Positions 9,634-18,560 of a stretch of 64,000 bases of DNA are shown in pieces. The DNA is taken from NCBI RefSeq assembly GCF_009866805.1, contig NZ_SIZW01000043.1, positions 310,001-374,000 on the forward strand. The letters run 5' to 3'. The notes beneath the pieces were generated by a model that saw only the letters and a list, made by a program, of their open reading frames with translations, was not told the origin of the DNA and searched no databases. Positions within the stretch are counted from its first letter, which is position 1; every line of letters starts with the position of its first letter. Position numbers and translations under genes: made by a program. Origin of the DNA: Schauerella aestuarii. GTDB lineage: Bacteria; Pseudomonadota; Gammaproteobacteria; Burkholderiales; Burkholderiaceae_B.

Positions 9634-9639
9634 TAGAAT
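9634..9639 (+). promoter_or_regulatory. Likely -10 element of the 4.5S RNA promoter
   Basis: TAGAAT (5 of 6 to TATAAT) lies 6-7 nt before the predicted 5' end of the 4.5S RNA at about 9645. No good -35 is visible at 17 nt spacing (AAGCAG), so the call rests on position and on the -10 match. Confidence 0.45.
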
Positions 9640-9644
9640 TCACC

Positions 9645-9744
9645 CCGGCGGGCCCCTTCGCATGGTCCGGCGGTGAAACTGGTCAGGTCGGGAACGAAGC
9701 AGCCATAGTCGCTTAGGGTCAGTGCCGGAGTAAGGCTCGCCACC
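9645..9744 (+). ncRNA. ffs: 4.5S signal recognition particle RNA
   Basis: The conserved SRP RNA apical domain is present: GGTCAGGTCGGGAACGAAGC followed by AGCC (9681-9704), matching the Ffh-binding tetraloop and the symmetric and asymmetric loops of bacterial 4.5S RNA. The ends close with an 8-bp helix, GGCGGGCC (9647-9654) with GGCTCGCC (9734-9741, one G-U pair), giving a hairpin of about 100 nt, the usual small-type length. It acts with Ffh in co-translational membrane targeting. It sits about 95 bp upstream of dnaX. The exact ends are estimates from the closing helix. Confidence 0.93.
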
Positions 9745-9836
9745 TTCGTTGTCCGATTTTCCAGGTCGCGAAGCATCCATCCGCTTTTCAAATCGCCGCG
9801 CTGCAAGCGGCACGTCATTGGCTCTACAATCACGCC

Positions 9837-12416
9837 ATGACTTATCTCGTACTGGCCCGCAAATACCGGCCGCGATCCTTCGATACCCTCATTGGACAGG
9901 ACCACGTGGTCCGCGCACTGACGCACGCGCTCACCACGCAGCGGCTGCACCATGCATGGTTGTTCACGGGCACGCGGGGCGTCGGCAAGACGACGTTGTC
10001 CCGTATCCTGGCCAAGTCGCTCAATTGCGAAACCGGTATTACGCCCACCCCCTGTGGCGTCTGCCGGGCGTGTACTGAGATCGACGCGGGCCGCTTTGTC
10101 GACTACCTCGAGCTCGATGCCGCCTCCAATCGGGGCGTGGACGAGATGACCCAGCTGCTGGAGCAGGCGGTGTATGCCCCCAGCGCCGGCCGCTACAAGG
10201 TCTACATGATCGACGAAGTGCACATGCTCACCGGGCATGCGTTCAACGCGATGCTCAAGACGCTCGAAGAGCCGCCACCACACGTCAAATTCATTCTCGC
10301 CACCACCGATCCGCAGAAGATTCCGGTCACGGTGCTGTCGCGCTGCCTGCAGTTCAACCTGAAACAAATGCCGCCCGAATCCATCGTCGGCCATTTGCAG
10401 GAAGTGTTGGGTCAGGAAGAAATCGCCGCCGAAACGCCCGCGCTGCGCCTGATCGCGCAGGCGGCCGGCGGGTCGATGCGCGATGCGCTGTCGCTCACCG
10501 ATCAAGCCATCGCCTATAGCGCCGGCAATCTCACCGACGACGCCGTGCGCGGCATGCTGGGTACGATCGATCAGCGCCATCTCGTGCGCTTGCTCGAAGC
10601 CTTGGCCAGCCAGGAAGCGTCCGCTGTGCTGGACATTGCCAATGAGTTGTCCACGCGCGGGCTGTCCTACAGCGGCGCGTTGGCCGATCTGGCCGTGCTG
10701 CTCTCGCGGGTCGCGATCGAGCAGCGGGTGCCGGGCGTCACGTCCGACGAAGACCCGGTGGCAGGCGATATCGTGCGCCTGGCAACGTTGCTGCACCCCG
10801 ATCGGCTGCAGTTGTTCTATTCCGTAGCCGTGCACAGCCGCAGCGAACTTGCACTGGCGCCGGATGAATATGCCGGCTTCGTGATGGCGTGCCTGCGCAT
10901 GCTCGCGCTGGCAGGCGAGGGCGAAGATGGCCCGATGCCCACGCCGCCGCCCGCCGGACGCAAGCCAGTTGGCACACCGAGCGCGTCAGGCGCCGATGTG
11001 CCTGCGGCCGTTTCGGCACCCGCGTCGGTCGCGGCGCCCGTCAATGCCGCTTCGGCTGCGCCGATTGCTGCTGAACCTTCAGTGGCGATGCCGGCATCGG
11101 CCGACTCGTCGCCGCCTCAATCGACATCGGTCGCGCCGGTTGCACCTACCGTCGCTGTCGCCGCACCCGCGCCAGCCGCGGCACCCAATGCCGCGACGCC
11201 GAAGCCCGTTGCCGCTGCGCCGCAGTCTCAAGCCGAGCCGGTGCAGCCGCCGCCTTGGGATGTGGGCGGCTCCAGGATGGATCCCGGCGTGCCCGTGGGT
11301 GAAGTCTCCGTTGCCGCTACCGAACCTGCGCCCGCCGAGCCGCCACCCGAACCGATCGATGCCACGTTACGTGATCCGGAGCCCCTGGCGGGCGTGCCGA
11401 CCGCGTCGGCCGTGGGTATCGATCCCGCCGCGCAAGCCGTGGCTGCAGCCAAAGCGGCTGCGGCCGCTGCTGCGGCCCGACCCCTGGACGATGGCCCGGT
11501 GCCAACGCCCGATGCTATCGCTGCAAAAGCAGAACCGATGGTCGCGCCTGCCGAGGCGGCGCCAGCAACCAAACCGGCACCGGCACCGGCATCTTCATCC
11601 GAACTTGAGTCGACCCCGGTATCTGCGCCAGCACCGGCAGATGTCGCACCGCCCGAGCCCGTGGCGATCCCGAGTGTGGCCGAAGTGGTCGCCACGCCTG
11701 CGCCGCCGACGGCCGTGCCGGTCACGGACGATGGCCCGCCGTCGTGGGTCGATGAAGCCATTCCCGATGACGAGGATGGCTACACGGCACCGCCGGGCCG
11801 GTCGGGCAGCGACGACGATCTCGATATGCGTTTCGGGCAGGACGACAACGCCTTCATGTCGAGCGCCGACGATGACGACGATTTCGAAACGTTGGCCGAT
11901 GCCTCCGCCATGTCCGAGCCGGTTCGCGGCGCCGCGACGCCGGCCTCGCCGCCGATGGCCGGTCGTCCGATTGCGCCGCCCGTGCGTCGCGCCCGCAAGG
12001 GAGCTGCCCCTCGCCTGACCGACATGACCTCGGCCAATTGGCCCGCGTTGGCAGCGGTATTGCCGGTAACAGGCTTGGCGGCCGAAGTGGCGCGCCAAAG
12101 CGAGTGGTCGGGCGTCACGGGCAATACCGTCACTTTGCGGATCGCTGTCAAAACCTTGGCCGACAGCGCCAGCCGCGTGCGCTTGCAGACCGTATTGTGC
12201 GAACATTTCGGTCAGGCGGTGCTGTTGGACGTGATTCTCGGTGCCACAGGCGACGAGACGGCTCACGCGGTCGAGAAGTCGGTGCGCGCGGCGCAACAAG
12301 TCGAAGCCGAACAGGCGGTGGCCAACGATCCTTTCGTTTGTGCCCTGGTTGCGGATTTCGGTGGTCGTGTCGTCGCCGATTCCATACGTTACGTGGACGC
12401 TGCTCGGGCTGCCTGA
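9837..12416 (+). CDS. dnaX: DNA polymerase III subunits tau/gamma (clamp loader)
   Basis: An 859-residue clamp-loader ATPase. The N-terminus [19 protein letters not shown] is diagnostic. Walker A is [10 protein letters not shown] (residues 45-54), the zinc module uses Cys64, Cys73, Cys76 and Cys79, Walker B is MIDEVHML, and the sensor/arginine-finger SRC motif is in [10 protein letters not shown]. Domain III follows to about residue 360. A very long Ala/Pro-rich linker (about 365-680) and an acidic patch then lead to a C-terminal tau domain from about residue 720 that should bind DnaE and DnaB. I see no A-AAA-AAG slippery site for a gamma frameshift. ybaB and recR follow, the usual recombination/replication trio. 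Confidence 0.97.
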   Translation: MTYLVLARKYRPRSFDTLIGQDHVVRALTHALTTQRLHHAWLFTGTRGVGKTTLSRILAKSLNCETGITPTPCGVCRACTEIDAGRFVDYLELDAASNRGVDEMTQLLEQAVYAPSAGRYKVYMIDEVHMLTGHAFNAMLKTLEEPPPHVKFILATTDPQKIPVTVLSRCLQFNLKQMPPESIVGHLQEVLGQEEIAAETPALRLIAQAAGGSMRDALSLTDQAIAYSAGNLTDDAVRGMLGTIDQRHLVRLLEALASQEASAVLDIANELSTRGLSYSGALADLAVLLSRVAIEQRVPGVTSDEDPVAGDIVRLATLLHPDRLQLFYSVAVHSRSELALAPDEYAGFVMACLRMLALAGEGEDGPMPTPPPAGRKPVGTPSASGADVPAAVSAPASVAAPVNAASAAPIAAEPSVAMPASADSSPPQSTSVAPVAPTVAVAAPAPAAAPNAATPKPVAAAPQSQAEPVQPPPWDVGGSRMDPGVPVGEVSVAATEPAPAEPPPEPIDATLRDPEPLAGVPTASAVGIDPAAQAVAAAKAAAAAAAARPLDDGPVPTPDAIAAKAEPMVAPAEAAPATKPAPAPASSSELESTPVSAPAPADVAPPEPVAIPSVAEVVATPAPPTAVPVTDDGPPSWVDEAIPDDEDGYTAPPGRSGSDDDLDMRFGQDDNAFMSSADDDDDFETLADASAMSEPVRGAATPASPPMAGRPIAPPVRRARKGAAPRLTDMTSANWPALAAVLPVTGLAAEVARQSEWSGVTGNTVTLRIAVKTLADSASRVRLQTVLCEHFGQAVLLDVILGATGDETAHAVEKSVRAAQQVEAEQAVANDPFVCALVADFGGRVVADSIRYVDAARAA

Positions 12417-12474
12417 GTACGCGTCCCGTCATCTCTTTCAATCAATATATTCATTTTCCGAGGACGCTCCCATC

Positions 12475-12801
12475 ATGATGAAAGGACAACTTGCCGGTCT
12501 GATGCGCCAAGCACAGCAGATGCAGGAAAACATGAAGAAGGCGCAAGACGCCCTCGCGGACATTCTGGTCGAAGGTGCTTCGGGCGGCGGTCTGGTCAAG
12601 GTCACGATGACCTGCCGTCACGACGTCAAGCGCGTCGTGATCGACCCGAGCCTGTTGGGCGACGACAAGGACATGATCGAGGATCTGGTCGCTGCCGCGT
12701 TCAACGATGCGTTGCGCAAGGCCGAGTCCACGTCGCAAGAAAAGATGGCTGGCGTGACCGCCGGCATGCCGTTGCCCCCGGGAATGAAGTTGCCGTTCTG
12801 A
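12475..12801 (+). CDS. YbaB/EbfC-family nucleoid-associated protein
   Basis: A 108-residue protein of the usual YbaB length, starting [20 protein letters not shown] with the amphipathic alpha1 helix of the family, then [18 protein letters not shown] and a C-terminal helix ([16 protein letters not shown]). The dimer binds DNA and shapes the nucleoid. An upstream in-frame extension overlaps dnaX and is rejected: GAGGA sits at about 12460-12464, suited to ATG 12475 or 12478. It lies between dnaX and recR, its conserved position in proteobacteria, and recR starts 1 nt after its stop. Confidence 0.95.
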   Translation: MMKGQLAGLMRQAQQMQENMKKAQDALADILVEGASGGGLVKVTMTCRHDVKRVVIDPSLLGDDKDMIEDLVAAAFNDALRKAESTSQEKMAGVTAGMPLPPGMKLPF

Positions 12802-12802
12802 T

Positions 12803-13405
12803 ATGGATCCGCAACTGCCTGAGCCCGAACCGCTTACGGCGCTGATCGAAGCCCTGCGCCGGTTGCCTGGCGTGGGGGTGCGATCGGCGCGCCGTATGGC
12901 GTACCACCTGCTGCAGCACGACGTGCAGGGGGCGGACGTGCTCGCTCGCGCATTGGGCGGCGCGGTATCGCGGCTCAAGCATTGCGCGCGCTGCAATACG
13001 TTTACCGAGGACGAGATCTGTGCGACGTGCCTCAATCCACGGCGCGATCAATCGCTGCTGTGCATTGTGGAAACGGCCGCCGATCAAAACACGATCGAGG
13101 CCAGCCATGGTTATCGCGGCTTGTACTTCGTGCTGATGGGCCGGCTTGCGCCACTCGAAGGCATCGGCCCGCAAGAACTCGACTTCGCGCGCATCGTCGA
13201 GCGTGCAACGGATGGCCAGGTGCAGGAAGTCATCCTGGCGACCAATTTCACGGCTGAAGGCGAAACCACGGCTCACTTTCTCAGTGAGGCGTTAAGCGAG
13301 CGTGGCTTGAAGGTCACGCGTCTCGCGCGCGGTGTCCCTGCCGGCGGCGAACTCGAATATGTGGACGCCGGCACGATCGCCTGGGCGTTGATGGAACGTC
13401 GATAG
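12803..13405 (+). CDS. recR: Recombination mediator protein RecR
   Basis: A 200-residue protein, standard length. It has a helix-hairpin-helix region ([20 protein letters not shown]), a zinc finger with Cys61, Cys64, Cys73 and Cys76, and a Toprim domain ([15 protein letters not shown] to [10 protein letters not shown]) followed by the Walker-like C-terminal strand ([17 protein letters not shown]). With RecO it loads RecA on SSB-coated gaps. The ATG at 12803 follows the ybaB stop after 1 nt, so it is co-transcribed and probably coupled. Confidence 0.97.
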   Translation: MDPQLPEPEPLTALIEALRRLPGVGVRSARRMAYHLLQHDVQGADVLARALGGAVSRLKHCARCNTFTEDEICATCLNPRRDQSLLCIVETAADQNTIEASHGYRGLYFVLMGRLAPLEGIGPQELDFARIVERATDGQVQEVILATNFTAEGETTAHFLSEALSERGLKVTRLARGVPAGGELEYVDAGTIAWALMERR

Positions 13406-13470
13406 CCCGCTGCGTGGCCCGCTTGAACATCGCTGCGCGGACGACCTCCTGAATCGATGCGATCGCCGAT

Positions 13471-13484
13471 CAAGAAATTTCTTG
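13471..13484. promoter_or_regulatory. Perfect 14-bp palindrome upstream of the permease
   Basis: CAAGAAATTTCTTG is a perfect palindrome about 105 bp before the permease start and upstream of a TAGAAT -10-like hexamer at 13521-13526. It could be an operator. No regulator is identified. Confidence 0.35.
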
Positions 13485-13587
13485 TCACCGCTGTGTAAAT
13501 CTACGCTCACTTCTATCCCGTAGAATCGCTTCCGATCATTTGAGCCGGGGCTTCGTTGCCCCTTTTGCAAAGCGGAAACTCGATACC

Positions 13588-14979
13588 ATGGCCACTCTGG
13601 ACGCGACTGAAAATACCCCACTCAAGCGGGTAATGGGTCCCAAACTGTTGCTCTTATTCATTATCGGCGACATCCTGGGTACCGGGATCTACGCTCTCAC
13701 CGGGCAAGTGGCACAAGAAGTAGGCGGGGCAGCTTGGCTGCCCTTTTTGATTGCGTTCGGCGTGGCATTGCTCACGGCATTTTCGTACCTTGAACTCGTC
13801 ACGAAATACCCGAAAGCCGCCGGTGCCGCGCTTTATGTGCACAAAGCCTTCGGCATTCACTTCCTCACATTCATCGTGTGTTTTACGGTGATGTGCTCCG
13901 GTTTGACGTCGGCGGCGACCGCGTCGCAGGCCTTTGCCGCCAACCTCTTCGTATCCATCGGTGTCGAAACCAACCCGCTTTATGTGACGGCGGGCGCGAT
14001 CGGTTTCATGCTCCTGATCATGATCATCAACTTTCGCGGCGCGTCCGAAAGTGTGAAGTTCAACGTCGTGCTCACGCTGGTCGAGTTGACAGGATTGCTG
14101 TTGGTGATCGGCCTGGGTTTCTACGCCATGGCCGGCGGGAACGCTGACTTTTCACGCGTCGTGGCCTTCAATACCCCCGAAGACAAGAGCGTGTTCCTGG
14201 CGGTTGCATCGGCAACCGGTCTGGCGTTTTTCGCCATGGTCGGTTTCGAAGACTCGGTCAACATGGCTGAAGAAACGCATAACCCCAACAAGATCTTCCC
14301 GAAGATCATGTTGACGGGGTTGGGCATCACGGCCGTCATCTACGTGCTCGTGTCGATCTGCGCAGTGGCACTGATCCCCGTGGGCGAATTGGCTGCCAGC
14401 AAAACGCCGCTGGTATTGGTGGTGCAGCGTGCTGCGCCCAATCTGCCGATGGACACCATCATGCCCATCATCTCGATGTTTGCTGTGGCGAACTCGGCGT
14501 TGATCAATATGATGATGGCCAGCCGCCTCTTGTATGGCATGTCCAATCAAGGCGTGTTGCCTAAGTTCCTGTCGCTGGTCCACAAGCGCACGCAAACGCC
14601 GTGGGCGGCCATCGTGTTCACCACGGTTCTGGGCGCGGGCCTGATCGCACTGGTGGCCAATACCGATTCGGAAGCCATCAAGGCGCTGGGCGGCACCACG
14701 GCATTGCTGCTGTTGGGCGTGTTCACCTTCGTCAACGTGGCCGTATTGGTCCTGCGCCGCGACAAGGTGGAGCATGAACACTTCCGTACCAATACCGTGA
14801 TTGCCGGCTTGGGCGCTGCGGCTTGCTTGTTCCTGGTGCTGCCCATTACAGGGCGCGACGCCATTCAATACCAAGTTGCCGGCTGGTTGCTGGCCCTCGG
14901 TGTCGTGATGTGGGGCGTGACCGTGTTGGTCAATCGCAAGAAGGGCGTCCATCTCGACCCCTCCAAGCTCAAGGATTGA
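13588..14979 (+). CDS. APC-family amino acid permease
   Basis: A 463-residue integral membrane protein with about 12 hydrophobic segments. The first, LLLLFIIGDILGTGIYALTG, contains the GxGIY-type substrate loop of the amino acid-polyamine-organocation superfamily. MVGFEDSVNMAEETHNP is the conserved TM6-7 stretch of the cationic/neutral amino-acid transporter subgroup. It should import amino acids with H+ or exchange them; the substrate is not readable. The start is ATG 13588 rather than an upstream TTG because the N-terminal MATLDATENTPLKRVMG matches permease starts and GCGGAAA lies upstream. It is a single gene with its own terminator. Confidence 0.85.
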   Translation: MATLDATENTPLKRVMGPKLLLLFIIGDILGTGIYALTGQVAQEVGGAAWLPFLIAFGVALLTAFSYLELVTKYPKAAGAALYVHKAFGIHFLTFIVCFTVMCSGLTSAATASQAFAANLFVSIGVETNPLYVTAGAIGFMLLIMIINFRGASESVKFNVVLTLVELTGLLLVIGLGFYAMAGGNADFSRVVAFNTPEDKSVFLAVASATGLAFFAMVGFEDSVNMAEETHNPNKIFPKIMLTGLGITAVIYVLVSICAVALIPVGELAASKTPLVLVVQRAAPNLPMDTIMPIISMFAVANSALINMMMASRLLYGMSNQGVLPKFLSLVHKRTQTPWAAIVFTTVLGAGLIALVANTDSEAIKALGGTTALLLLGVFTFVNVAVLVLRRDKVEHEHFRTNTVIAGLGAAACLFLVLPITGRDAIQYQVAGWLLALGVVMWGVTVLVNRKKGVHLDPSKLKD

Positions 14980-14985
14980 GTCGGC

Positions 14986-15028
14986 AGGTGTAGCGGGCGC
15001 ACAGCCGGCTACACCTACCGCTTCTTTT
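14986..15028 (+). terminator. Hairpin terminator after the permease
   Basis: AGGTGTAGC (14986-14994) pairs perfectly with GCTACACCT (15008-15016). An inner GGC/GCC adds to the stem, and CTTCTTTT follows. It starts 7 bases after the permease stop. The T-run is short, so efficiency is uncertain. Confidence 0.65.
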
Positions 15029-15157
15029 GAACTCGGCGCAACCGCTACGCGCCCAAGCCGAATTCAACGTCGAGGCCGGATCCAAAACCGAAGCCGAAAA
15101 CGCAGGCAGAAGCCGACACTGAAGCCCAGCCCAAGTCCCGCGTGGCCCAGCGCCAGA

Positions 15158-15796
15158 CTAAGCCGCGACCGCCATCTCCAGCGTCTGCATGTATTGCTTT
15201 ACCTCGGCCAGCGACATGATGTCGGCGTATTTCTGGCTCAAATCCCATAGCGCGAACTCATGCGGGCCTTGTGCCCGATCGCCTACGCAATCGGCGACCA
15301 CCATGGGCCGCAGGCCGTAAGCCGACGCATCCACTGCGGCCGCGCGCACGCAACCGCTGGTGGTGCAACCCGCGATGAACAGCGTGTCGACATTGTTCGA
15401 AATGATCCATGACGACAGCGTGGTGCCGAAGAATGCGGAGGCATGGCGTTTCTCGGCCACGTACTCGCCCGCGATGGGTGCCACGGTGGTCACGAAGGCC
15501 GAGTCGGGATTGTCGGCCGTAAGTTCACGCAGATTCGGCACCTTCTCACCGAAGGGGCCGATGTCGAAGCCGCCTTGCTGCGCAATGAAGCGCACGTGCG
15601 CCACCGGCATGTTTACCTCCCGCGCCGCGGCCAGCAGATCGACGGTGTTGGCGATCGCATCGTTGATGTTGTAGCCGCCAAACTTGGCGTCGCTGGTGAA
15701 CCCCACCTGAAAATCGATCACAAGGACGGCTGCGCGGTGGCCGATGCCTAGTTTCTTGCCAAACGCCTGCTTCTCAAAGATGTCCATGTCGGTCAT
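15158..15796 (-). CDS. Isochorismatase-family cysteine hydrolase (N-carbamoylsarcosine amidase-like)
   Basis: A 212-residue hydrolase with the Asp-Lys-Cys triad of the family: Asp in VLVIDFQVGF, Lys in AEKRHASAFFGT, and Cys in IAGCTTSGCVRAAAVDA. The motif set fits the N-carbamoylsarcosine amidohydrolase branch, which releases ammonia from small amides. ATG 15796 is chosen because AGGAG sits 8 nt upstream on the minus strand; the longer frame adds 13 unsupported residues. It diverges from the ABC importer operon, and a perfect ATTGCATGCAAT palindrome lies at 15829-15840 in its upstream region. A paralogue is at 21577-22218, so both probably act on imported amide or ureido compounds (inference). 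Confidence 0.85.
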   Translation of the reverse strand: MTDMDIFEKQAFGKKLGIGHRAAVLVIDFQVGFTSDAKFGGYNINDAIANTVDLLAAAREVNMPVAHVRFIAQQGGFDIGPFGEKVPNLRELTADNPDSAFVTTVAPIAGEYVAEKRHASAFFGTTLSSWIISNNVDTLFIAGCTTSGCVRAAAVDASAYGLRPMVVADCVGDRAQGPHEFALWDLSQKYADIMSLAEVKQYMQTLEMAVAA

Positions 15797-15828
15797 TGAC
15801 GACTCCTGCTGGTTAGCTAATGAATTGG

Positions 15829-15840
15829 ATTGCATGCAAT
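15829..15840. promoter_or_regulatory. Candidate GntR operator 1 (ATTGCATGCAAT)
   Basis: A perfect 12-bp palindrome, ATTGCATGCAAT, 33 bp upstream of the isochorismatase start on the minus strand. Its TTGCATGC core recurs at 15987-15994, 16006-16013 and 25255-25262, all in non-coding gaps of the same cluster. Short AT-flanked palindromes like this are typical of FadR/FCD-type GntR regulators, and one is encoded at 23453. Confidence 0.5.
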
Positions 15841-15986
15841 ATTGAGGAAATGACGGGAAAATCCAGGCGGAGAATGCTGCAATTGCACGATTTAGACCTG
15901 AAAAGGTCCATCATTTGCCCCGTGCGTATAACCTTACTCCACATCAGGCCTATGTATTTCATAGGGTTTCTCCCCAATAGTCGAGT

Positions 15987-15994
15987 TTGCATGC
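15987..15994. promoter_or_regulatory. Candidate GntR operator 2 (TTGCATGC)
   Basis: TTGCATGC lies just upstream of the TATAAA -10-like hexamer at 16000-16005 of the importer operon. It is 19 bp from operator 3, close to two helical turns, which would favour cooperative binding. Confidence 0.45.
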
Positions 15995-15999
15995 CGTCG

Positions 16000-16013
16000 T
16001 ATAAATTGCATGC
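16000..16013 (+). promoter_or_regulatory. Importer operon -10 (TATAAA) abutting candidate operator 3
   Basis: TATAAA at 16000-16005 is the best -10-like hexamer before the substrate-binding protein gene. It is immediately followed by TTGCATGC (16006-16013) inside AATTGCATGCATT. A repressor bound here would cover the transcription start. No clear -35 is seen (ATAGTC at 17-nt spacing). Confidence 0.45.
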
Positions 16014-16057
16014 ATTCTATGTGCGTTTGCACAAATCAGACCGACAAGGGGAATGGC

Positions 16058-17614
16058 ATGGCGAAAGATCAACTGGGGCTGCGCATGTCGCGCCGCCGGT
16101 TTACTGCGGCAGCGCTCGGCACGGCAGCAACGATGTCGCTCGGTTTGGGACGCATCGTGCAGGCGCAAGAAGCGACCACCGTGCGGATTCGGATCGCATC
16201 CGATATCGGCAACCTGGATCCAGCCCGAATCTTCCAGATCGAAAACCAATCGGTCGCCACGCATCTCTACAGTGGCTTGGTGAAATACGACGAAGCCACC
16301 AACAAAATCGTGCCCGATCTGGCCACCGGCTGGGAAGTCACCGACGGCGGCAAGGTGTACACGTTTGCCTTGCGCACCGGAGTGAAATGGCACAAGGACT
16401 TCGGCGTTCTCACCTCGGACGACGTGAAGTTCTCGTTCGACCGGGTACTCGATCCGAAAACGGGCAGCAGCTATGCCGGCCAATTTGCGTCCGTGGCCAG
16501 TATCGAGGCACCCGCGCCTGACAAGGTCGTCATCACCTTGAAAGCGCCCAACTCGGGCTTCCTGCACAAAGTGAGCGCGTTCAATCAGGGCTGGATCGTC
16601 AGCCGTCGCGCCGTCACCGAGATTGGCGAAGAGAAATACCGCTTGAATCCGATCGGTACGGGCCCCTTTGTGTTCGATCGCTGGACGCCGGGCCAGGAAA
16701 TCAGATTGACGGCAAACGCTGACTATTTCGGTGGCGCACCCAAGGTGCAGGCGGTTGTGTTCCGCCTCATCCGCGACGAAACCGCCTCGGCGATTGCATT
16801 GGAAAACGGCGAAATCGATATTTTCTTCGGCTTGCAACAGCCCGAGGTGATCACGCGCTTGAGCGCGTCGAAGGGCGTGACGGTGATGAACCGGCCGGCC
16901 AACCACACGATCAACCTCGTGCTCAACACCGAGATGAAACCGTTGGCCGATGTGCGCGTACGCCAGGCTTTGATGTACGCGATCAATCGCGAAGCACTCA
17001 TCAAAGGATTCTTCAAGGGTACGAAAGGCGAGGCCTTCAATGTGCTGACGTCTTCGTTTCCGGAATACACCGATGACGTGCCGCGCTATCCCTACGATCC
17101 CGCCCGCGCGCGCGCGTTGTTGAAGGAAGCGGGTCAAACGTCGTTCTCACTGGATCTGGTCACGCCGGCGGCCAATCCGTACGACAAGATCATCGTGGCG
17201 ATCGCCAGCGACCTCGCGGCCGTGGGCGTGACCGCCAACATCAAGGTGCTCGAGCGCGGCACGTACCTGCAGGCGCGCAACAAGGGCAATATTCCCACCG
17301 CCATTACCGGCGTGGTCGGCGCGCCGGATCCGGATAGCCCGATCCTGTCGCTCTTTGCCCGTTCGTCATTTCCGCCGGGCCTGAATACCTCCCACTATGC
17401 CGCCATTGAGGATTTGATTGCGCAAGCGGCCGCGGCGCCCGACGACGCCGGCCGCAAAGTCGCCTATGCCGCCATTCTCAAGAAGACGATGACCGACGTG
17501 CCGGTCATTCCGCTCTACGCCGACAACCTCTACATGGCGCATACGGCAAAAGTGAAGGGCCTGGTGCAGAACTCGCTCTTTACCGTCAACGCGTATCCCG
17601 TTTCCCTCGGGTGA
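16058..17614 (+). CDS. ABC transporter substrate-binding protein, family 5 (peptide/nickel type)
   Basis: A 518-residue periplasmic protein. The N-terminus MSRRRFTAAALGTAATMSLG carries a twin-arginine signal (SRRRF) with likely cleavage after VQAQ. The family 5 body shows RIASDIGNLDPARIF and LNPIGTGPFVFDRWTPG. It captures a small solute for the permeases and ATPases encoded immediately downstream; the substrate is not readable. ATG 16058 has AGGGGA about 7 nt upstream, and the upstream in-frame Met lies in the promoter. It begins a tight five-gene operon and is divergent from the amidase gene. Confidence 0.92.
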   Translation: MAKDQLGLRMSRRRFTAAALGTAATMSLGLGRIVQAQEATTVRIRIASDIGNLDPARIFQIENQSVATHLYSGLVKYDEATNKIVPDLATGWEVTDGGKVYTFALRTGVKWHKDFGVLTSDDVKFSFDRVLDPKTGSSYAGQFASVASIEAPAPDKVVITLKAPNSGFLHKVSAFNQGWIVSRRAVTEIGEEKYRLNPIGTGPFVFDRWTPGQEIRLTANADYFGGAPKVQAVVFRLIRDETASAIALENGEIDIFFGLQQPEVITRLSASKGVTVMNRPANHTINLVLNTEMKPLADVRVRQALMYAINREALIKGFFKGTKGEAFNVLTSSFPEYTDDVPRYPYDPARARALLKEAGQTSFSLDLVTPAANPYDKIIVAIASDLAAVGVTANIKVLERGTYLQARNKGNIPTAITGVVGAPDPDSPILSLFARSSFPPGLNTSHYAAIEDLIAQAAAAPDDAGRKVAYAAILKKTMTDVPVIPLYADNLYMAHTAKVKGLVQNSLFTVNAYPVSLG

Positions 17615-17618
17615 CGGC

Positions 17619-18560
17619 ATGGGAAGTTATCTTTCGCGCCAGTTGACGCAACTGGCGATCACGCTGGTCGGCATCATCACCGTCGCCTTCTTCATGGTGC
17701 GCATGATCCCGGGCGACCCTGCCCAGTACATGCTGGGGGATTACGCGACCGATGCCGCGCTGGCGGCGTTGCGGGCACAGATGGGGTTGGATCAACCCTT
17801 GTGGCGGCAGTATTTCATGTACATGGGGCACGTGTTCACGGGCGACCTGGGCATCTCGGTGATCACCGGCCGGCCCGCGCTGGCCGAGATCTTCGAGAGC
17901 TTGCCGCAATCCGCGGCGTTGGCCTTCTCTGGGTTGACGCTGGCGGTGATCATCGGCGTGCCGATGGGCATCGTGACGGCGATGCGCCAGGGCACCTGGA
18001 CCGATACGCTCATCATGCTCGTGGCGCTGGCAGGCATTTCGTTTCCGGTGTTCTGGATCGGGTTGGCGAGCATCGTGCTGTTCTCGCAAGAACTGAAATG
18101 GTTTCCGGCGTTGGGATCGTCCTCCGGACAAGGCTTCTTCAATAGTCTGTACTACCTCACGCTGCCCGCCACGGTGCTGGGGGTGTCGGTTGCGGCCTAC
18201 GTGACCCGGCTCACCCGGTCGGCCATGCTGGAAATCATTGGGCAGGACTACATCCGTGTGGCCCGCGCGATGGGCGTGCCCGAGCATCGCATCATCTGGC
18301 GCCTGGCCTTCAAGAACGCCTTGATCCCGGTGCTCGCCATTGTGGGCGTCACGTTTGCCTACTCGTTGGGTAGCGCCATCCTGATCGAAGTCGTGTTCAG
18401 CCGTCCGGGCGTGGGCTCGACGATTCTCAAGGCCGTGTCGGCGCGCGATTACCAACTGGTGCAAGCCGGCGTGGTGGTGCTCGCCGTGGGCGTGGTGATC
18501 GTCAACACCATCCTGGACATGTTGTATGCGCTGGTCGACCCGCGCATGAGGAGCCGATAA
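17619..18560 (+). CDS. ABC importer permease, DppB/OppB type
   Basis: A 313-residue inner-membrane permease with about six hydrophobic segments. It starts LSRQLTQLAITLVGIITVAF, has the family-specific MIPGDPAQYMLGD periplasmic stretch, and has an EAA-type coupling helix (MGVPEHRIIWRLAFKNAL). It starts 4 nt after the binding-protein stop. With the next gene it should form the heterodimeric channel of a peptide/nickel-type (PepT family) importer. Confidence 0.92.
   Translation: MGSYLSRQLTQLAITLVGIITVAFFMVRMIPGDPAQYMLGDYATDAALAALRAQMGLDQPLWRQYFMYMGHVFTGDLGISVITGRPALAEIFESLPQSAALAFSGLTLAVIIGVPMGIVTAMRQGTWTDTLIMLVALAGISFPVFWIGLASIVLFSQELKWFPALGSSSGQGFFNSLYYLTLPATVLGVSVAAYVTRLTRSAMLEIIGQDYIRVARAMGVPEHRIIWRLAFKNALIPVLAIVGVTFAYSLGSAILIEVVFSRPGVGSTILKAVSARDYQLVQAGVVVLAVGVVIVNTILDMLYALVDPRMRSR

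Noticed and set aside
9433-9636. 67-codon frame between the orphan gene and ffs
   Set aside because: No ribosome binding site and no recognisable protein; it overlaps the orphan gene's 5' region and the ffs promoter.
9837-12416. Programmed frameshift for DnaX gamma
   Set aside because: No A-AAA-AAG-type slippery heptamer with a downstream stem was seen in the region where gamma would end.
15959-17137. 392-codon leftward frame opposite the substrate-binding protein
   Set aside because: Antisense to a protein with a Tat signal and family 5 motifs.
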